A stretch of 37,684 nucleotides of DNA, taken from the NCBI GenBank assembly GCA_012522415.1, contig JAAYKM010000003.1, positions 1 to 37,684 on the forward strand. Reading direction: 5' to 3'. Every line of letters begins with the position of its first letter. Positions within the stretch are counted from its first letter, which is position 1. This stretch comes from Deltaproteobacteria bacterium. Lineage in GTDB: Bacteria > Desulfobacterota > Syntrophia > Syntrophales > JAAYKM01. The notes under the pieces were generated by a model. That model did no database searches, had not been told where the DNA came from, and worked only from the letters and a program-made list of their open reading frames with translations. The translations under genes were made by a program, and so were the position numbers. This document shows, piece after piece, positions 18,456 to 26,022 of this stretch.

Positions 18456-18476
18456 GAACACCTCTTCGTTCCGGCG

Positions 18477-18665
18477 TTAACTGGGAATCCCTTTGAGCGC
18501 GATGACTTCCCGGCCCTTGTAGGTGCCGCACGCTTTACAGACCCGGTGGGGAAGTTTCGGTTCCCCGCACTGGGGACATTTGGACGTCGAAGGCAACGTC
18601 AGGAAGTCATGAGCCCGGCGCATATTCCTTCGGGTCCTGGAATGTCTTTTTACTGGATTTGGCAT
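18477..18665 (-). CDS. rpmF: 50S ribosomal protein L32
   Basis: A 62-residue basic zinc-ribbon ribosomal protein. It opens [20 protein letters not shown] and carries [25 protein letters not shown], with the four-cysteine CxxC...CxxC ribbon. It lies 20 bases after the DUF177 gene, the near-universal yceD-rpmF pairing, and just ahead of fabD. Confidence 0.97.
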   Translation of the reverse strand: MPNPVKRHSRTRRNMRRAHDFLTLPSTSKCPQCGEPKLPHRVCKACGTYKGREVIALKGIPS

Positions 18666-18685
18666 GATCTATATCCTTTCTCCTG

Positions 18686-19219
18686 TTACATGAATTTCAA
18701 TTTCAGATTTTTCAACGCGCCCAGGCGCTCATCGAATTTTTTCTCCCCGCAGGAACAACTGGATGTGTTCAGGTTTGTCCCGCACTGGGAGCAGAGTCCC
18801 CGGCAGTTATCCCGACAAAGCACCCGCATGGGAATCTGCAGAACGATCTGTTCAAGAATGATCGGGGCCAGATCGATCGTTTCTTCATCGTAGAATTCAA
18901 CCTCCATGTCCTCCGCCGTGAGTTCTTTTTCCTCCCGCACGCTTTCCCGCCGAGGGATCAGGGTATAACGAAATCGGTTTTTGACGGGAATGAGGGCTTT
19001 TTCAAGACACAGGGAACATTCCGTTTCGATTTCGGTGTCAATATCACCCTCGACAAGGATCGAATCCATGACCTTTCTAACCCGGCAGAAAACATTCGCC
19101 TGCCCCATGGAAAAACGGCCCGTTTCACCCTGGGGAAGCAGCTCCTTCAACCACTTCCCATCCCGAAGAAAGGACAGTTCAAGACCCTCCTCCGTGATAT
19201 TCGGCACATGAATCTTCAA
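18686..19219 (-). CDS. yceD: DUF177 / YceD-family protein
   Basis: A 177-residue DUF177 protein; relatives are needed for normal 23S rRNA accumulation in bacteria and plastids. Visible are ECSLCLEKALIPV (first CxxC) and, near the C-terminus, CRDNCRGLCSQCGTNLNTSSCSC, the family's characteristic cysteine-rich end, which probably binds zinc. It is the first gene of the minus-strand row and lies directly before rpmF. The region upstream is shared with divergent gltX. Confidence 0.9.
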   Translation of the reverse strand: MKIHVPNITEEGLELSFLRDGKWLKELLPQGETGRFSMGQANVFCRVRKVMDSILVEGDIDTEIETECSLCLEKALIPVKNRFRYTLIPRRESVREEKELTAEDMEVEFYDEETIDLAPIILEQIVLQIPMRVLCRDNCRGLCSQCGTNLNTSSCSCGEKKFDERLGALKNLKLKFM

Positions 19220-19279
19220 TTTTCAAATACTCCCGAACCAGCTCCACGCCGGTTCTCCAAAGGGGATACCCACCCAATA

Positions 19280-19319
19280 TAAAGTGGTGTACTTAATGAT
19301 AAATTCCTCATCTTGTCAA
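19280..19319 (-). promoter_or_regulatory. Candidate promoter for the yceD-rpmF-fab operon
   Basis: On the minus strand a perfect TTGACA occupies 19319-19314; at 17-18 bases the -10 is poor (TTAAGT/TAAGTA). A better -10, TATATT, occurs about 30 bases downstream with a TTATCA -35 at a short 15-base spacing. One of these most likely drives the row. Confidence 0.4.
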
Positions 19320-19375
19320 GTACAATTTGCGCCAAACCGGAACTTCACGGGAGGAGCGTTCCTGCCAAATCCGGC

Positions 19376-19404
19376 TTGACAAAGAGAGCGCATAAACCTA
19401 TAAG
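19376..19404 (+). promoter_or_regulatory. Promoter of gltX
   Basis: TTGACA (19376-19381), a 17-base spacer and TATAAG (19399-19404) form a near-consensus sigma-70-type promoter about 30 bases ahead of the gltX start. The predicted leader is very short, ending in the ribosome site AAGGA. Confidence 0.8.
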
Positions 19405-19432
19405 GGGGCGAAATAATTTATCAAGGATCAGT

Positions 19433-20869
19433 ATGATCACAGCATCAACCCGAGTCAGAACGCGCTTTGCCCCATCGCCGACAGGCTTTCTCCATATCGG
19501 GGGAGCCAGAACCGCTCTTTTTAACTGGCTTTACGCCCGACATACAGGAGGCGCCTTTATTCTGCGCATTGAAGACACGGATCAGCAGCGTTCAACGGAG
19601 GAATCCACCCAGGCGATCCTCGACGCCATGACCTGGCTCGGCCTGGACTGGGACGAGGGGCCTTTCTTCCAGGCCCAACGGGTGGACCGACACCGGAGCA
19701 TGGTGGAACAGCTTATTCAGCAGGGGAAGGCCTACCACTGTACCTGCACGCCGGAGGAACTCGAACAAAAACGCAAAGCCGCCCTGGCCGAGGGAAGAAA
19801 GCCGAAATACGACGGCACCTGCCGTAACAGGGGGCTCCCTCGGTCGATCAACTCGGTGGTGCGCTTCCGCTGCCCCGAAGCCGGCGCCACAGTCGTGAAA
19901 GACCTCATCAAGGGGAATATCGTATTCAACAATGAAGAATTGGACGATCTGATCATCGAGCGGGCCGACAGGTACCCGACCTACAACTTCGCCGTGGTCG
20001 TGGACGACGCCGACATGGAGCTCACCCATGTGATCCGTGGTGACGACCATGTCAACAACACGCCCAGACAAATCCTTCTCTACCAGGCCCTGGGTTATGA
20101 GGTTCCTCTGTTCGCCCATGTCCCGATGATTCTCGGTCCAGACAAGGCCCGCCTGAGTAAGCGGCACGGTGCCACATCCGTCATGGCATACCGGGACATG
20201 GGGTTTCTGCCGGAAGCGCTGGTCAATTACCTGGTTCGCCTCGGCTGGGCTCACGGTGACCAGGAAATCTTCACCGGCGAGGAATTGACAGGTCTGTTTT
20301 CCCTGGAGGCTGTGGGCAAGTCCGCAGCCGTTTTCAACCCCGACAAGCTGTTGTGGCTTAACCAGCACTACATCAAGAATTGCCCGACGGATCGCCTGGC
20401 TGAGGAGATGAGGCCTTTCTGGCGCGGCATGGGGCTGGATGCGCCGGATACCGATTTTGCCCGCGGCATCGTCATCTCCCTGAAAGAGAGGGCCAAGACT
20501 CTCATCGAACTGGCTGAGGGAAGCCTCTTTTATTTTGCCGATGTCCCCGGCTACGAAGAAGAGGCGACGCGCAAGTTCCTCACGCCGGAAGCTTCAGGAT
20601 ACCTGGAAGCCATCGCTGAGGCGTTGCCGTCCCTGGCCGACTATTCCAAAGCGGGTATCGAAAACTTCCTGCGGAGCCTCGCGGAAGAACGGGGCACGAA
20701 ACTGAAATTTATCGCCCAACCGCTTCGAGTCGCCTTGACCGGAAAAACCGTCAGCCCAGGCATCGACGATGTGATGGCCATTCTCGGCAAAGAGAGGGTG
20801 TTGGAGCGACTGCGTCACGCGGTGAATTTTATCGGGAAACAGGCGTTACCCGCTGCGGATTCACCTTGA
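19433..20869 (+). CDS. gltX: Glutamyl-tRNA synthetase
   Basis: A 478-residue class I synthetase charging tRNA-Glu. Visible are [16 protein letters not shown] (HIGH-type HIGG at 21-24), [11 protein letters not shown], the cysteine-rich [17 protein letters not shown] (KMSKS-type, about 240) and the helical anticodon-binding end. The frame is open 40 codons further upstream, across the promoter, but the ATG at 19433 has AAGGA upstream and gives the family-like N-terminus. A tRNA-Glu gene follows 96 bases downstream. Whether it also charges tRNA-Gln cannot be decided here. Confidence 0.96.
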   Translation: MITASTRVRTRFAPSPTGFLHIGGARTALFNWLYARHTGGAFILRIEDTDQQRSTEESTQAILDAMTWLGLDWDEGPFFQAQRVDRHRSMVEQLIQQGKAYHCTCTPEELEQKRKAALAEGRKPKYDGTCRNRGLPRSINSVVRFRCPEAGATVVKDLIKGNIVFNNEELDDLIIERADRYPTYNFAVVVDDADMELTHVIRGDDHVNNTPRQILLYQALGYEVPLFAHVPMILGPDKARLSKRHGATSVMAYRDMGFLPEALVNYLVRLGWAHGDQEIFTGEELTGLFSLEAVGKSAAVFNPDKLLWLNQHYIKNCPTDRLAEEMRPFWRGMGLDAPDTDFARGIVISLKERAKTLIELAEGSLFYFADVPGYEEEATRKFLTPEASGYLEAIAEALPSLADYSKAGIENFLRSLAEERGTKLKFIAQPLRVALTGKTVSPGIDDVMAILGKERVLERLRHAVNFIGKQALPAADSP

Positions 20870-20910
20870 CATTTCGGTCCTGATTGAATAAATAGCATCG
20901 TCTTGTCATC

Positions 20911-20930
20911 CGGGCCCACGGCATGGCCCG
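20911..20930 (+). other. Hairpin between gltX and tRNA-Glu
   Basis: A perfect CGGGCC / GGCCCG stem with an 8-base loop lies 41 bases past gltX. No T run follows, so it is not a standard terminator; it could be a processing site if gltX and the tRNA are read together. Confidence 0.3.
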
Positions 20931-20965
20931 CCGGAAACGGTTTCGGGTGACCAGGAAACATAAGC

Positions 20966-21040
20966 GGTCCCATCGTCTAGTGGTCAGGACGCTGGCCTCT
21001 CACGCCGGAAACCGGGGTTCAAGTCCCCGTGGGACCACCA
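20966..21040 (+). tRNA. tRNA-Glu (anticodon CTC)
   Basis: All arms pair: acceptor GGTCCCA/TGGGACC, D stem GTCT/GGAC, anticodon stem CTGGC/GCCGG with loop CTCTCAC (anticodon CTC, reads GAG), and T arm CGGGG-TTCAAGT-CCCCG. The discriminator base is A and the CCA end is encoded (21038-21040). It follows gltX, the gene for its own synthetase. Confidence 0.95.
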
Positions 21041-21052
21041 ATAGCAAGATCA

Positions 21053-21085
21053 AGGGGTTGCACCATCGGATGCGACTCCTTTTTT
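21053..21085 (+). terminator. Terminator after tRNA-Glu
   Basis: A 10-bp stem AGGGGTTGCA / TGCGACTCCT with two G-U pairs and an 8-base loop is followed by a run of Ts. It begins 13 bases past the tRNA CCA end. Confidence 0.75.
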
Positions 21086-21344
21086 CTTTGCATGATCCTT
21101 GTTTCCAACCTCCGGGGTGAGGATCAGATATGCTCTGTTTTTCACGCTTTGTGCGCGTGGCCGGCTCATTCACGTTACGTTTAATCTCTATGCTCGAGGT
21201 GCCTCAATTTCAATTACAAGGCCATTCTCTACGCGTCGTTTTCGTCTATTTCCCCCTGGTTCCCGGTATTTGCGTCATCTTTGGAAAGGTTGGCTCATAT
21301 CGCCGGATTTGGATAGTTTAAGAATCAAAAATCGTTCAATTTAG
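21086..21344. other. A+T-richer intergenic stretch
   Basis: Nothing gene-like is visible here. Base composition drops compared with the housekeeping block. It marks the start of the accessory region downstream of the tRNA. I found no repeat of the tRNA 3' end inside the window. Confidence 0.4.
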
Positions 21345-22184
21345 GTGGGTACTTTGGGTTTAACTCTGGACATACTGATTTGCACCATTGACGAGGGTAT
21401 CGAAAACATCGCCTCCATCCTTCAGGAAGAAAGGTCTGATGTAACCTACATCGTATCCCATCAAATTACAGACCACAAGTTCCGCCAGATTCCTCCCCCA
21501 TTGAAAGTTCGAAATGACGTCCTTATTTCTCATATCAAAGGGAGAGGGCTCTCCGCAAACCGGAACAACGCGCTCTCTCTGGCCCGCGGCGACATTGCCG
21601 TTTTAGCCGACGACGACATTCTCTATTTGACCGATACTTTTCATCAGGTTCTGAATTCATTTGACGAGAACCCCGATGCCGAAGTGATCTGCTTCAAAAT
21701 CAAAAACATGGCGTTCTCCGGAGAATATAAACCTTATCCCGCCCGGCCAACCCGGATAAATAAGCTGGGCCGCTATCCTATCAGTTCCATTGAAATTGCA
21801 TTCCGTGTCGCAGCCGTTCGGGAAAGGCAAATCCGTTTCGACGAAAGGTTCGGATTGGGCAGCCCTGTTGTAATCGGGGGAGAAGAACAGGTTTTCATTG
21901 ATACTTGTTTATCCCGGGGCTTGAGGGTTCTTTACCTTCCAATATACATCGTTAAACATAACGGCCTGGGCTCAATTGCGAAATTGCCGTTCCATGATAT
22001 TGAAAGGGCGGTAACGATGAGTGCCGTCGATGCCCAAATCTCTCCCATCATTGCCATTCCCAAGGCCTTTGGGAGAACAGCAAGGTATATGCCACAAATG
22101 CTTTCCCACAAAACAAACCCCGTTCATTTTCTTTTCCAATCCCTCAAAGCCATCCATTATATCTGGTCGACAAATAAAAAATGA
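21345..22184 (+). CDS. Family 2-type glycosyltransferase
   Basis: A 279-residue GT-A-fold glycosyltransferase of the GT2 type, transferring a sugar from a nucleotide donor. The metal-binding motif is LADDDILYL (about 82-90), preceded by GLSANRNNALSLARGDIAVL. A second conserved segment, GGEEQVFIDTCLSRGLRVLYLP, matches the acceptor and ED region. No membrane segment is evident, so it should be cytoplasmic. The start is GTG at 21345, or TTG at 21354, which has a better-placed AGGTGG. It stands alone, with lower G+C than its neighbours. Substrate unknown; surface polysaccharide is the default guess. Confidence 0.8.
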   Translation: MGTLGLTLDILICTIDEGIENIASILQEERSDVTYIVSHQITDHKFRQIPPPLKVRNDVLISHIKGRGLSANRNNALSLARGDIAVLADDDILYLTDTFHQVLNSFDENPDAEVICFKIKNMAFSGEYKPYPARPTRINKLGRYPISSIEIAFRVAAVRERQIRFDERFGLGSPVVIGGEEQVFIDTCLSRGLRVLYLPIYIVKHNGLGSIAKLPFHDIERAVTMSAVDAQISPIIAIPKAFGRTARYMPQMLSHKTNPVHFLFQSLKAIHYIWSTNKK

Positions 22185-22621
22185 TTCTGTCCCACATATT
22201 GTGCGGAGACAAAACGATGAAAAACATGGGTTGCCGATGTTTTGCCGGGCCTGATGTTCCGCATCCTCCATTACTACAGGAGAAGCGTTGAACATGATCC
22301 GATGAGGCTTTAGGGGTTTTCAAAGGGGCGGCCAAACCGGACGTGAAAACGGACAGGTCCCTTGTCCCGTCAATGAATGAAGCGCCGGACCCACCAGGTA
22401 TTGCCTTTCCACCGGTTCCCGACCCTGTCCTGCCCTCACAGGTTTCAATTGACAAAGTCTCCTCAAATGATTAGCCATATTCTCATTGGGATATCACAGG
22501 AACACCGTCATTCGCGTGAACCGGAACGCCCTGCGGACGAATCGGCGGGCGGCGAGAACGAGGACGATTCCGGCCGCCCTTCCACGGCCCATCAACCTTC
22601 AACCAGTCATGAGGAGCGGAC
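22185..22621. other. Intergenic region before the ferredoxin gene
   Basis: No supported gene lies in these 437 bases. A 52-codon frame from ATG 22467 ends in a 4-base overlap with the next gene, but it lacks a ribosome site and has low-complexity polar composition. A TTGACA at 22449 lacks a credible -10. Confidence 0.4.
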
Positions 22622-23635
22622 ATGAAAGAAACGGATGAAAAGCGGGGGTTAAGCCGCAGATCATTTCTCAGGACCACCGCGGGCACCCTGGCCGTTACGG
22701 GGTTCACCGGGATCGGAACATTGCGTGCCGCGGAGGCGGGAAAACTGGCAACGCTCATCGACCTCAGCCTCTGCGACGGTTGTCCCACCATGACCGTACC
22801 CGCCTGTGTTTCCGCCTGCAGAGATCTCAACCGGGACACGATTCCGGCCATAGCCGACCCCATCCCGGTACCCTGGCCGCGGAAAACGGTGGAGGACTGG
22901 TCGGACAGGCGGGAGATCTCCGACCGGCTTACCCCGTACAACTATCTCTATGTACACCGGGTCGAGATCGACCAGGGAGGCAGACAAAGAACCCTGTTCG
23001 TCCCACGGCGCTGCATGCACTGCGACAACCCGGCCTGCGCAACGATCTGCCCCTTCTCGGCGAACCACAAGTTCGAAAACGGCGCCGTCGTCATCAACCA
23101 GAACCGATGTTTCGGCGGCGCCAAGTGCAAGGCGGTCTGCCCCTGGAAGATCCCGCAGCGCCAGTCCGGTGTGGGCATTTATCTGCACATCCTGCCGGAC
23201 TACATGGGAAACGGTGTCATGTACAAGTGCGATCTCTGTCACGATCGTCTCACCCGGGGCGAACAACCGGCCTGCATCGAGGCATGCCCGCGGCAGGCCA
23301 TGCTCATCGGGCCGCGTGAAGAGATTCTCGCGGAGGCGGAAGGACGCGCCCGAAATATGAGGGGTTACCTCTACGGGAAAGACGAAAACGGGGGCACCTC
23401 GACGATCTACGTTTCGCCCGTGTCCTTCGATTTGATCAATGCATCCATGGCCCGTGAACCGGGCAGACCGGGGATGAAGCCGGGTGTGAAAAGAGAAATG
23501 GCCGAATCAGACGGTCTGGGAAAGGCCGTTCTTGCGGCACCCGCCCTCGGTGCCGTCGTCGGCGCGGCGGGCGCTTTCAGGTGGCTTGCCGGACGAAAGA
23601 CAAGGCTGGTAAAGGAGGGGAAAAACAATGGCTGA
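22622..23635 (+). CDS. Tat-exported 4x[4Fe-4S] ferredoxin subunit (FdnH/HybA-like)
   Basis: A 337-residue electron-transfer subunit. It has a twin-arginine signal (SRRSFLR, 11-17) and a hydrophobic stretch, then four cysteine clusters: LCDGC...CVSAC, CMHCDNPACATICP, CFGGAKCKAVCP and CDLC...CIEACP, the pattern of the beta subunits of formate dehydrogenase and related enzymes. A C-terminal hydrophobic helix (LGKAVLAAPALGAVVGAAG) should anchor it to the membrane, with the clusters outside. GAGGAG precedes the ATG. It overlaps the cytochrome b gene by 8 bases. No molybdopterin catalytic subunit lies nearby, so its electron partner is unknown. Confidence 0.88.
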   Translation: MKETDEKRGLSRRSFLRTTAGTLAVTGFTGIGTLRAAEAGKLATLIDLSLCDGCPTMTVPACVSACRDLNRDTIPAIADPIPVPWPRKTVEDWSDRREISDRLTPYNYLYVHRVEIDQGGRQRTLFVPRRCMHCDNPACATICPFSANHKFENGAVVINQNRCFGGAKCKAVCPWKIPQRQSGVGIYLHILPDYMGNGVMYKCDLCHDRLTRGEQPACIEACPRQAMLIGPREEILAEAEGRARNMRGYLYGKDENGGTSTIYVSPVSFDLINASMAREPGRPGMKPGVKREMAESDGLGKAVLAAPALGAVVGAAGAFRWLAGRKTRLVKEGKNNG

Positions 23636-24362
23636 CCGGATTATCAGGGAGAAAAACCGGGCCGTCCGACACGGGTTTGTGGAGCTTACCGAACATTGGG
23701 TCATCGCCCTATCCGGTCTTGCCCTCGTCCTTTCCGGATTGTTCCAGAGGCCCGTGGCGAATCGTTATTACATCTCTTCCGTGCCTGGACTGGGCTGGGC
23801 CGGGGACTACTTCGTCTCCCTGAAGGTCCACTATGCGGCCTCTCTTCTGTTTATCGCCGCGGCCCTTTTCCATGTCCTCTATCACGGTTTACGGGGCGAC
23901 CTGGGGATGATCCCCCGCAGGGGGGATATTCGGGCCTCCATGGAGGTAATGAAAAGTTTTTTCGGAAAGGGGGAGGAACCGCCTTTTCACAAGTACCTGC
24001 CCGAGCAGCGCCTGGCCTACGCGGGAATGGCGGCGATCATCGCCGTGCTCATCGTCTCCGGGCTTGTCAAGGTGTACAAGAATATCTATGCCCCGGACAT
24101 GTCCTACACGGTTCTCCTCTGGGCGACATGGGCGCACAACATCGCTCTCATCCTCTTTGTCCTCGCCTTTATCGCCCACGTCGGAGCCGTCCTGCTCAAA
24201 CCGAACCGCCCCCTGTTCAGGGGGATCCTGACCGGGGCCGTGCGCCTGGACTACGCCGAACGCCGCCACCCGCTGTGGATCGCGGAGATCGCCGGTGAAG
24301 TTCCGCCCAAAAAAGAGACATCGGAACCCCGGCAAAGGGAAACCACCCCTGCCGATCCCTGA
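23628..24362 (+). CDS. Membrane cytochrome b (FdnI/thiosulfate-reductase-like)
   Basis: A 244-residue di-heme cytochrome b subunit with four hydrophobic helices (about 22-45, 67-90, 128-150, 165-190). Likely heme-ligand histidines sit in TEHWVIALSG, KVHYAASLLF, ALFHVLYHG and FIAHVGA. This family links periplasmic iron-sulfur subunits to the quinone pool. GGAGGGG lies before the ATG, inside the end of the ferredoxin gene. In a syntroph the pair could carry electrons between a periplasmic donor such as formate dehydrogenase or hydrogenase and menaquinone, supporting reverse electron transfer; that is inference. Confidence 0.85.
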   Translation: MADRIIREKNRAVRHGFVELTEHWVIALSGLALVLSGLFQRPVANRYYISSVPGLGWAGDYFVSLKVHYAASLLFIAAALFHVLYHGLRGDLGMIPRRGDIRASMEVMKSFFGKGEEPPFHKYLPEQRLAYAGMAAIIAVLIVSGLVKVYKNIYAPDMSYTVLLWATWAHNIALILFVLAFIAHVGAVLLKPNRPLFRGILTGAVRLDYAERRHPLWIAEIAGEVPPKKETSEPRQRETTPADP

Positions 24363-24467
24363 GCCCTTCCCCGCCGGGGACCACGACCCCATAGGAACTA
24401 CTGTTCCAGCGGGGCCGTCGGATTCCCCGAGACTGTGTGATTCCGGCGAGATCGGCCCGGAATCATC

Positions 24468-24496
24468 TTGACGGGTGGGCCGGCTCACCGTATATT
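24468..24496 (+). promoter_or_regulatory. Promoter of the cysteine-rich secreted protein
   Basis: TTGACG (24468-24473), exactly 17 bases, then TATATT (24491-24496): a near-consensus promoter with the start site expected near 24503, about 47 bases before the ATG. Confidence 0.8.
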
Positions 24497-24549
24497 CAGC
24501 CGCATCGAAGCAACAAGGCACACGCCACAAAATTTCAAACGGAGGTTTT

Positions 24550-25239
24550 ATGATGAAAAAAACAAATCCCCTGACCGTATCTGTGCGTCTTGCCATCCTG
24601 GCCGGTATTATGTTTTTCCCTGCCGGTCTCGTTGCCGCCGAACCATCGAAAGGTCAGGTGACAAAAATGTGGGAAAACCAGTACAAAAATGCCAAAGTTC
24701 TCGACATCAAATCAAAGGGCGGGGAAAGACTGACAAAACAGCTCCATAACAAGCATTACATCACCCCCATCGGAACCTGCTGGGATTACGACGTGACCGA
24801 AATGCAGAAGTGCGGATGCCGCCTGTTCAGCAAGGCCAGTGTCTGCTGCCGCAAGGTCTCTTCAACGGATTGCGAGATTCGCATCGGAAACGCGACTCCC
24901 GTGGACTGTACCAAATTCGGGAAACCGAAGTACGGCCTGTCGGGAAACACCGAACCGCAGGATTGCAGGGAACGCCGCGTTCAGATGGATTGCAACAATC
25001 GCCGCGACCTGGTCTTCGGACCCGGCAGTGCCGTGGGACCGTGCTATGGGACCGGCGGCGTGGCCCAGGACTGGCCGCCGGCTTTCGTCTGTCCCAACGG
25101 GCAGAATACGGTGCTTGACTTCCACAACGGTAAATGCGGCCCGACTCCGGAGGATTGCGGCTGCCGGCTCGTGGAAGAGTGTTCGTCCGAAGAGGGCCTG
25201 TCCTGCTATCGGAACTGGAAAAACAAACTGGGCCGTTGA
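24550..25239 (+). CDS. Secreted cysteine-rich protein of unknown family
   Basis: A 229-residue protein with a clear signal peptide (MMKKTNPL, hydrophobic core, cleavage after LVAA). The mature part has 16 cysteines, all after about residue 75, including CGCRLFSKASVCC and later CGCRLVEECSSEEGLSC, which look like two copies of one small disulfide module flanking a central part with QDCRERR and QMDCNNRR. There is no CxxCH, so it is not a c-type cytochrome, and no lipobox. GGAGG lies 4 bases ahead of the first ATG; the second ATG is also possible. It has its own strong promoter and stands as a single gene. Function unknown; an extracytoplasmic disulfide-stabilised or metal-binding role is a guess. 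Confidence 0.75.
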   Translation: MMKKTNPLTVSVRLAILAGIMFFPAGLVAAEPSKGQVTKMWENQYKNAKVLDIKSKGGERLTKQLHNKHYITPIGTCWDYDVTEMQKCGCRLFSKASVCCRKVSSTDCEIRIGNATPVDCTKFGKPKYGLSGNTEPQDCRERRVQMDCNNRRDLVFGPGSAVGPCYGTGGVAQDWPPAFVCPNGQNTVLDFHNGKCGPTPEDCGCRLVEECSSEEGLSCYRNWKNKLGR

Positions 25240-25683
25240 CGGGAAAAGACCGTTCACGACATGGCGCCCGCGGGACGGCCCTTCACCGGGAGCCACCCGC
25301 GGGTACATCCTCATGCAGAACCCTTTGGATAGCAAAAAGCGCGGGGCCGACGGGTGCCACCCGAGGCTTTCACCCCCCGGATCACTTCCAAAAGGAAACG
25401 CATACCACTAATCCCTATCGCCACCTGTTGCCCTTTGCACTTTCGGCGCCTCCTCCAATAAAAAATGGTTTTTCTGTCCCGATTATTTTTGGGTGTGAAC
25501 GAAACGCCCGGTCAGAATATTCATCCGCATTCCGCCCGGAAATGTGCGGCAACGGGAAAGCCCTTTACCATCCAACGGTTTACAATCGGTAAAATGAACG
25601 TGTTTGTGCAAAGTATATCCTCAGAAAACCCGCCACGACAAAATTGGAAAATGCTTTCTTAAACATTTTCCTTTTGTCCCGCT

Positions 25684-25885
25684 TCATATTGGATGCCTCC
25701 TTTTCTTTCTTCTTGCCTTCAATTTCTTTATGGGATTCAGGATCTGACCGCACCTAAACGGCACCAGGTCGCCCATAACGATCATAATCCCCGCTTCCGA
25801 CACGTCGCAATCCCTTCGTAAATCAGGTCGGTTGGTTCCATGTTTCTTAGCAACGGCGGCAACCCTTGTCAAGAAATTCAGACAT
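25684..25885 (-). pseudogene. Possible frameshifted small gene
   Basis: An ATG at 25885 opens MSEFLDK and then runs into a stop. In the adjacent frame the reading continues with VAAVAKKHGTNRPDL, later IMIVMGDLVPF, and a very basic end KLKARRKKRRHPI. One base change would join them into a protein of about 66 residues. There is no strong ribosome site and no family I recognise. Confidence 0.2.
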
Positions 25886-25932
25886 CGTATTCAAATCTTG
25901 CCTCCAGAGACGGATATGGGTATAGACTCAGA

Positions 25933-25962
25933 CGCCTGCTCGTCCATCGCCTGCTCGTCCAT
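25933..25962 (+). repeat. Two-copy 15-base tandem repeat
   Basis: The unit CGCCTGCTCGTCCAT occurs twice without a gap. It is probably a simple slippage duplication in intergenic DNA. Confidence 0.6.
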
Positions 25963-26022
25963 CTCGAAGACGGGTATCATTAACGGTGCAATTTATGAAA
26001 GCCGGGGCCGGAACCCACCGAA

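Larger units (their letters stand above)
25240..26022. other. 783-base region without a clear gene
   Basis: No convincing gene was found apart from a possible broken small frame on the minus strand (25684-25885). Two CCCGCGGG palindromes lie about 30 bases apart near 25270-25305. A 15-base unit (CGCCTGCTCGTCCAT) is repeated in tandem at 25933-25962. Confidence 0.4.

Noticed and set aside
19592-20368. 258-codon minus-strand frame
   Set aside because: It is antisense to gltX, which has unmistakable synthetase motifs.
20923-21120. 65-codon frame over the tRNA
   Set aside because: It covers the complete tRNA-Glu cloverleaf; the tRNA explains the sequence.
22449-22481. TTGACA as a promoter for the ferredoxin-cytochrome b pair
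   Set aside because: No -10 at 16-18 bases; the best candidates are at 14 or 21.
22467-22625. 52-codon frame ending in a 4-base ATGA overlap with the ferredoxin gene
   Set aside because: The coupling-like overlap is suggestive, but there is no ribosome site and the product is low-complexity and polar.
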